Shown here: one piece after another, positions 40,196 through 41,119 of the stretch
How the letters are laid out: every line of letters begins with the position of its first letter
Position numbering within the stretch: position 1 is the first letter of the stretch
Origin: Candidatus Woesearchaeota archaeon
GTDB lineage: Archaea > Nanobdellota > Nanobdellia > Woesearchaeales > B72-G16
Direction: 5' to 3'
Assembly: GCA_003650545.1 (NCBI GenBank)
Contig: QMQO01000008.1
Coordinates: 1 to 41,119, forward strand
Length of the DNA stretch: 41,119 nucleotides
Notes under the pieces: generated by a model
Told to the model about the DNA's origin: nothing
The model's database searches: none
The model's input: only the letters and a program-made list of their open reading frames with translations
Translations under genes and position numbers: made by a program

Positions 40196-40972
40196 TTGAA
40201 AGTATCAAAAAATAAATTAAAAAATTTTGCATCTTTAATATATAGATTAAGTGAACCTCTTTTTAATCCAAAAAAAACCATAAAGGGAGTACCTTTATAT
40301 ATAAACTACATAAAAGATTGGATAAGGTATTCACAATTAGAGAACAACGAAAAGCTTAGAATAAAAAATGCGTTTCCTTGTATTTATGATAAGACTAAAA
40401 CCACTTCGATTGACACACATTATTTTTATCAAGATATATGGGCATTTAAAAAGATTCTAAAATCAAAAGCTAAGAAACATATTGATGTTGGTTCGAGAAT
40501 TTATTTTGTGGGGGTATTAACGGCAATAACAAAAGTTATTTTTATAGATATCCGTCCTTTGGTTACAAATTTGAATAATTTCGAATCAAGGAAAGGTAAT
40601 ATTCTTACACTACCATTTGAGGATAATAGTATTAAATCTCTATCATGTTTACATGTTGCAGAACATATTGGTTTAGGAAGGTATGGTGATACGCTAGATC
40701 CGCGTGGGTCTATCAAGGCATGTGAAGAATTACAGAGAGTGCTTGCCAAAAAAGGAAATCTGTATTTTTCTTTACCTGTTGGGAAACCGCGCACATGTTT
40801 TAATGCTCACAGGGTGCACTCCCCAAGACAGATCCTTAGGTATTTCGATGAACTTAAACTTATAGAATTTTCGGGTATTGATGATAATGGTCGTTATATA
40901 GAAAACATAGACACAGATGTTTTAGAGAAGTCGAATTATGCATGCGGATTATTCCACTTTAGAAAGGAATAA
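40196..40972 (+). CDS. DUF268-like methyltransferase-fold protein
   Basis: TTG start; HIDVGSRIYFVGVL, LPFEDNSIKSLSCLHVAEHIGLGRYGDTLDPRGSIKACEELQRVL, NAHRVHSPRQIL. Confidence 0.8.
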   Translation: MKVSKNKLKNFASLIYRLSEPLFNPKKTIKGVPLYINYIKDWIRYSQLENNEKLRIKNAFPCIYDKTKTTSIDTHYFYQDIWAFKKILKSKAKKHIDVGSRIYFVGVLTAITKVIFIDIRPLVTNLNNFESRKGNILTLPFEDNSIKSLSCLHVAEHIGLGRYGDTLDPRGSIKACEELQRVLAKKGNLYFSLPVGKPRTCFNAHRVHSPRQILRYFDELKLIEFSGIDDNGRYIENIDTDVLEKSNYACGLFHFRKE

Positions 40973-41010
40973 CAACACTAGAAAACAAATAAAAATCTAA
41001 AAGTAAACAA

Positions 41011-41030
41011 CTGTGGGCTGAAGCCCACAG
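41011..41030. repeat. Perfect 20-nt hairpin CTGTGGGCT-GA-AGCCCACAG
   Basis: 9-bp perfect arms, 2-nt loop; lies between convergent gene ends. Confidence 0.85.
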
Positions 41031-41061
41031 CATTTCGCTTGGGTAGCGTGGCTATTCAAGC

Positions 41062-41118
41062 TTAGGCACAAAAACCTACCAATGATTTTTGTGCACGCAT
41101 ACGCTGTTGCTTAAGTCG
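41062..41118 (-). CDS. C-terminal fragment of a minus-strand CDS running off the window (possible TnpB/OrfB-type end)
   Basis: Minus-strand frame reads RLKQQRMRAQKSLVGFCA-stop (TAA 41064-41062), followed by a strong hairpin 32 nt downstream. Confidence 0.4.
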   Translation of the reverse strand, partial: RLKQQRMRAQKSLVGFCA

Positions 41119-41119
41119 A

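Overview
AT-rich archaeal window. The small proteome-style genes, geranylgeranyl reductase, AglB, Elp3 and ITG-type surface proteins suggest a DPANN/Woesearchaeota-like lineage (inference). Main contents: (i) a giant minus-strand surface protein, open from 9356 past the left edge (>=3118 codons) and absent from the ORF track because it has no stop in the window; (ii) minus-strand small membrane proteins, an NSUN-type RNA methyltransferase, Elp3, an APC permease fused to a SAM methyltransferase, and a Ca2+-type P-ATPase; (iii) MEMO1-family and DUF192 genes; (iv) a TATA-preceded, ~269-nt tRNA-like gene at 20788-21056 whose T-loop carries a textbook bulge-helix-bulge intron and which has further insertions elsewhere; (v) a block of secreted/S-layer-like proteins (PKD, CARDB/COG1361-like, PGF-pre-PGF-like); (vi) a plus-strand N-glycosylation locus (AglB, flippase, GDP-mannose dehydratase, GDP-fucose synthase, two methyltransferase-like proteins); (vii) the C-terminus of a minus-strand gene plus a perfect hairpin at the right edge, reminiscent of an IS200/IS605 end. 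The strongest leads are the multiply interrupted tRNA gene, a structured element between the 126-aa gene and the Ca2+ ATPase, a 5'-terminal hairpin on the giant-gene mRNA, and three GTTAA-N4-TTAAC palindromes in a divergent promoter region. All calls are from reading the sequence; no searches or folding programs were run.
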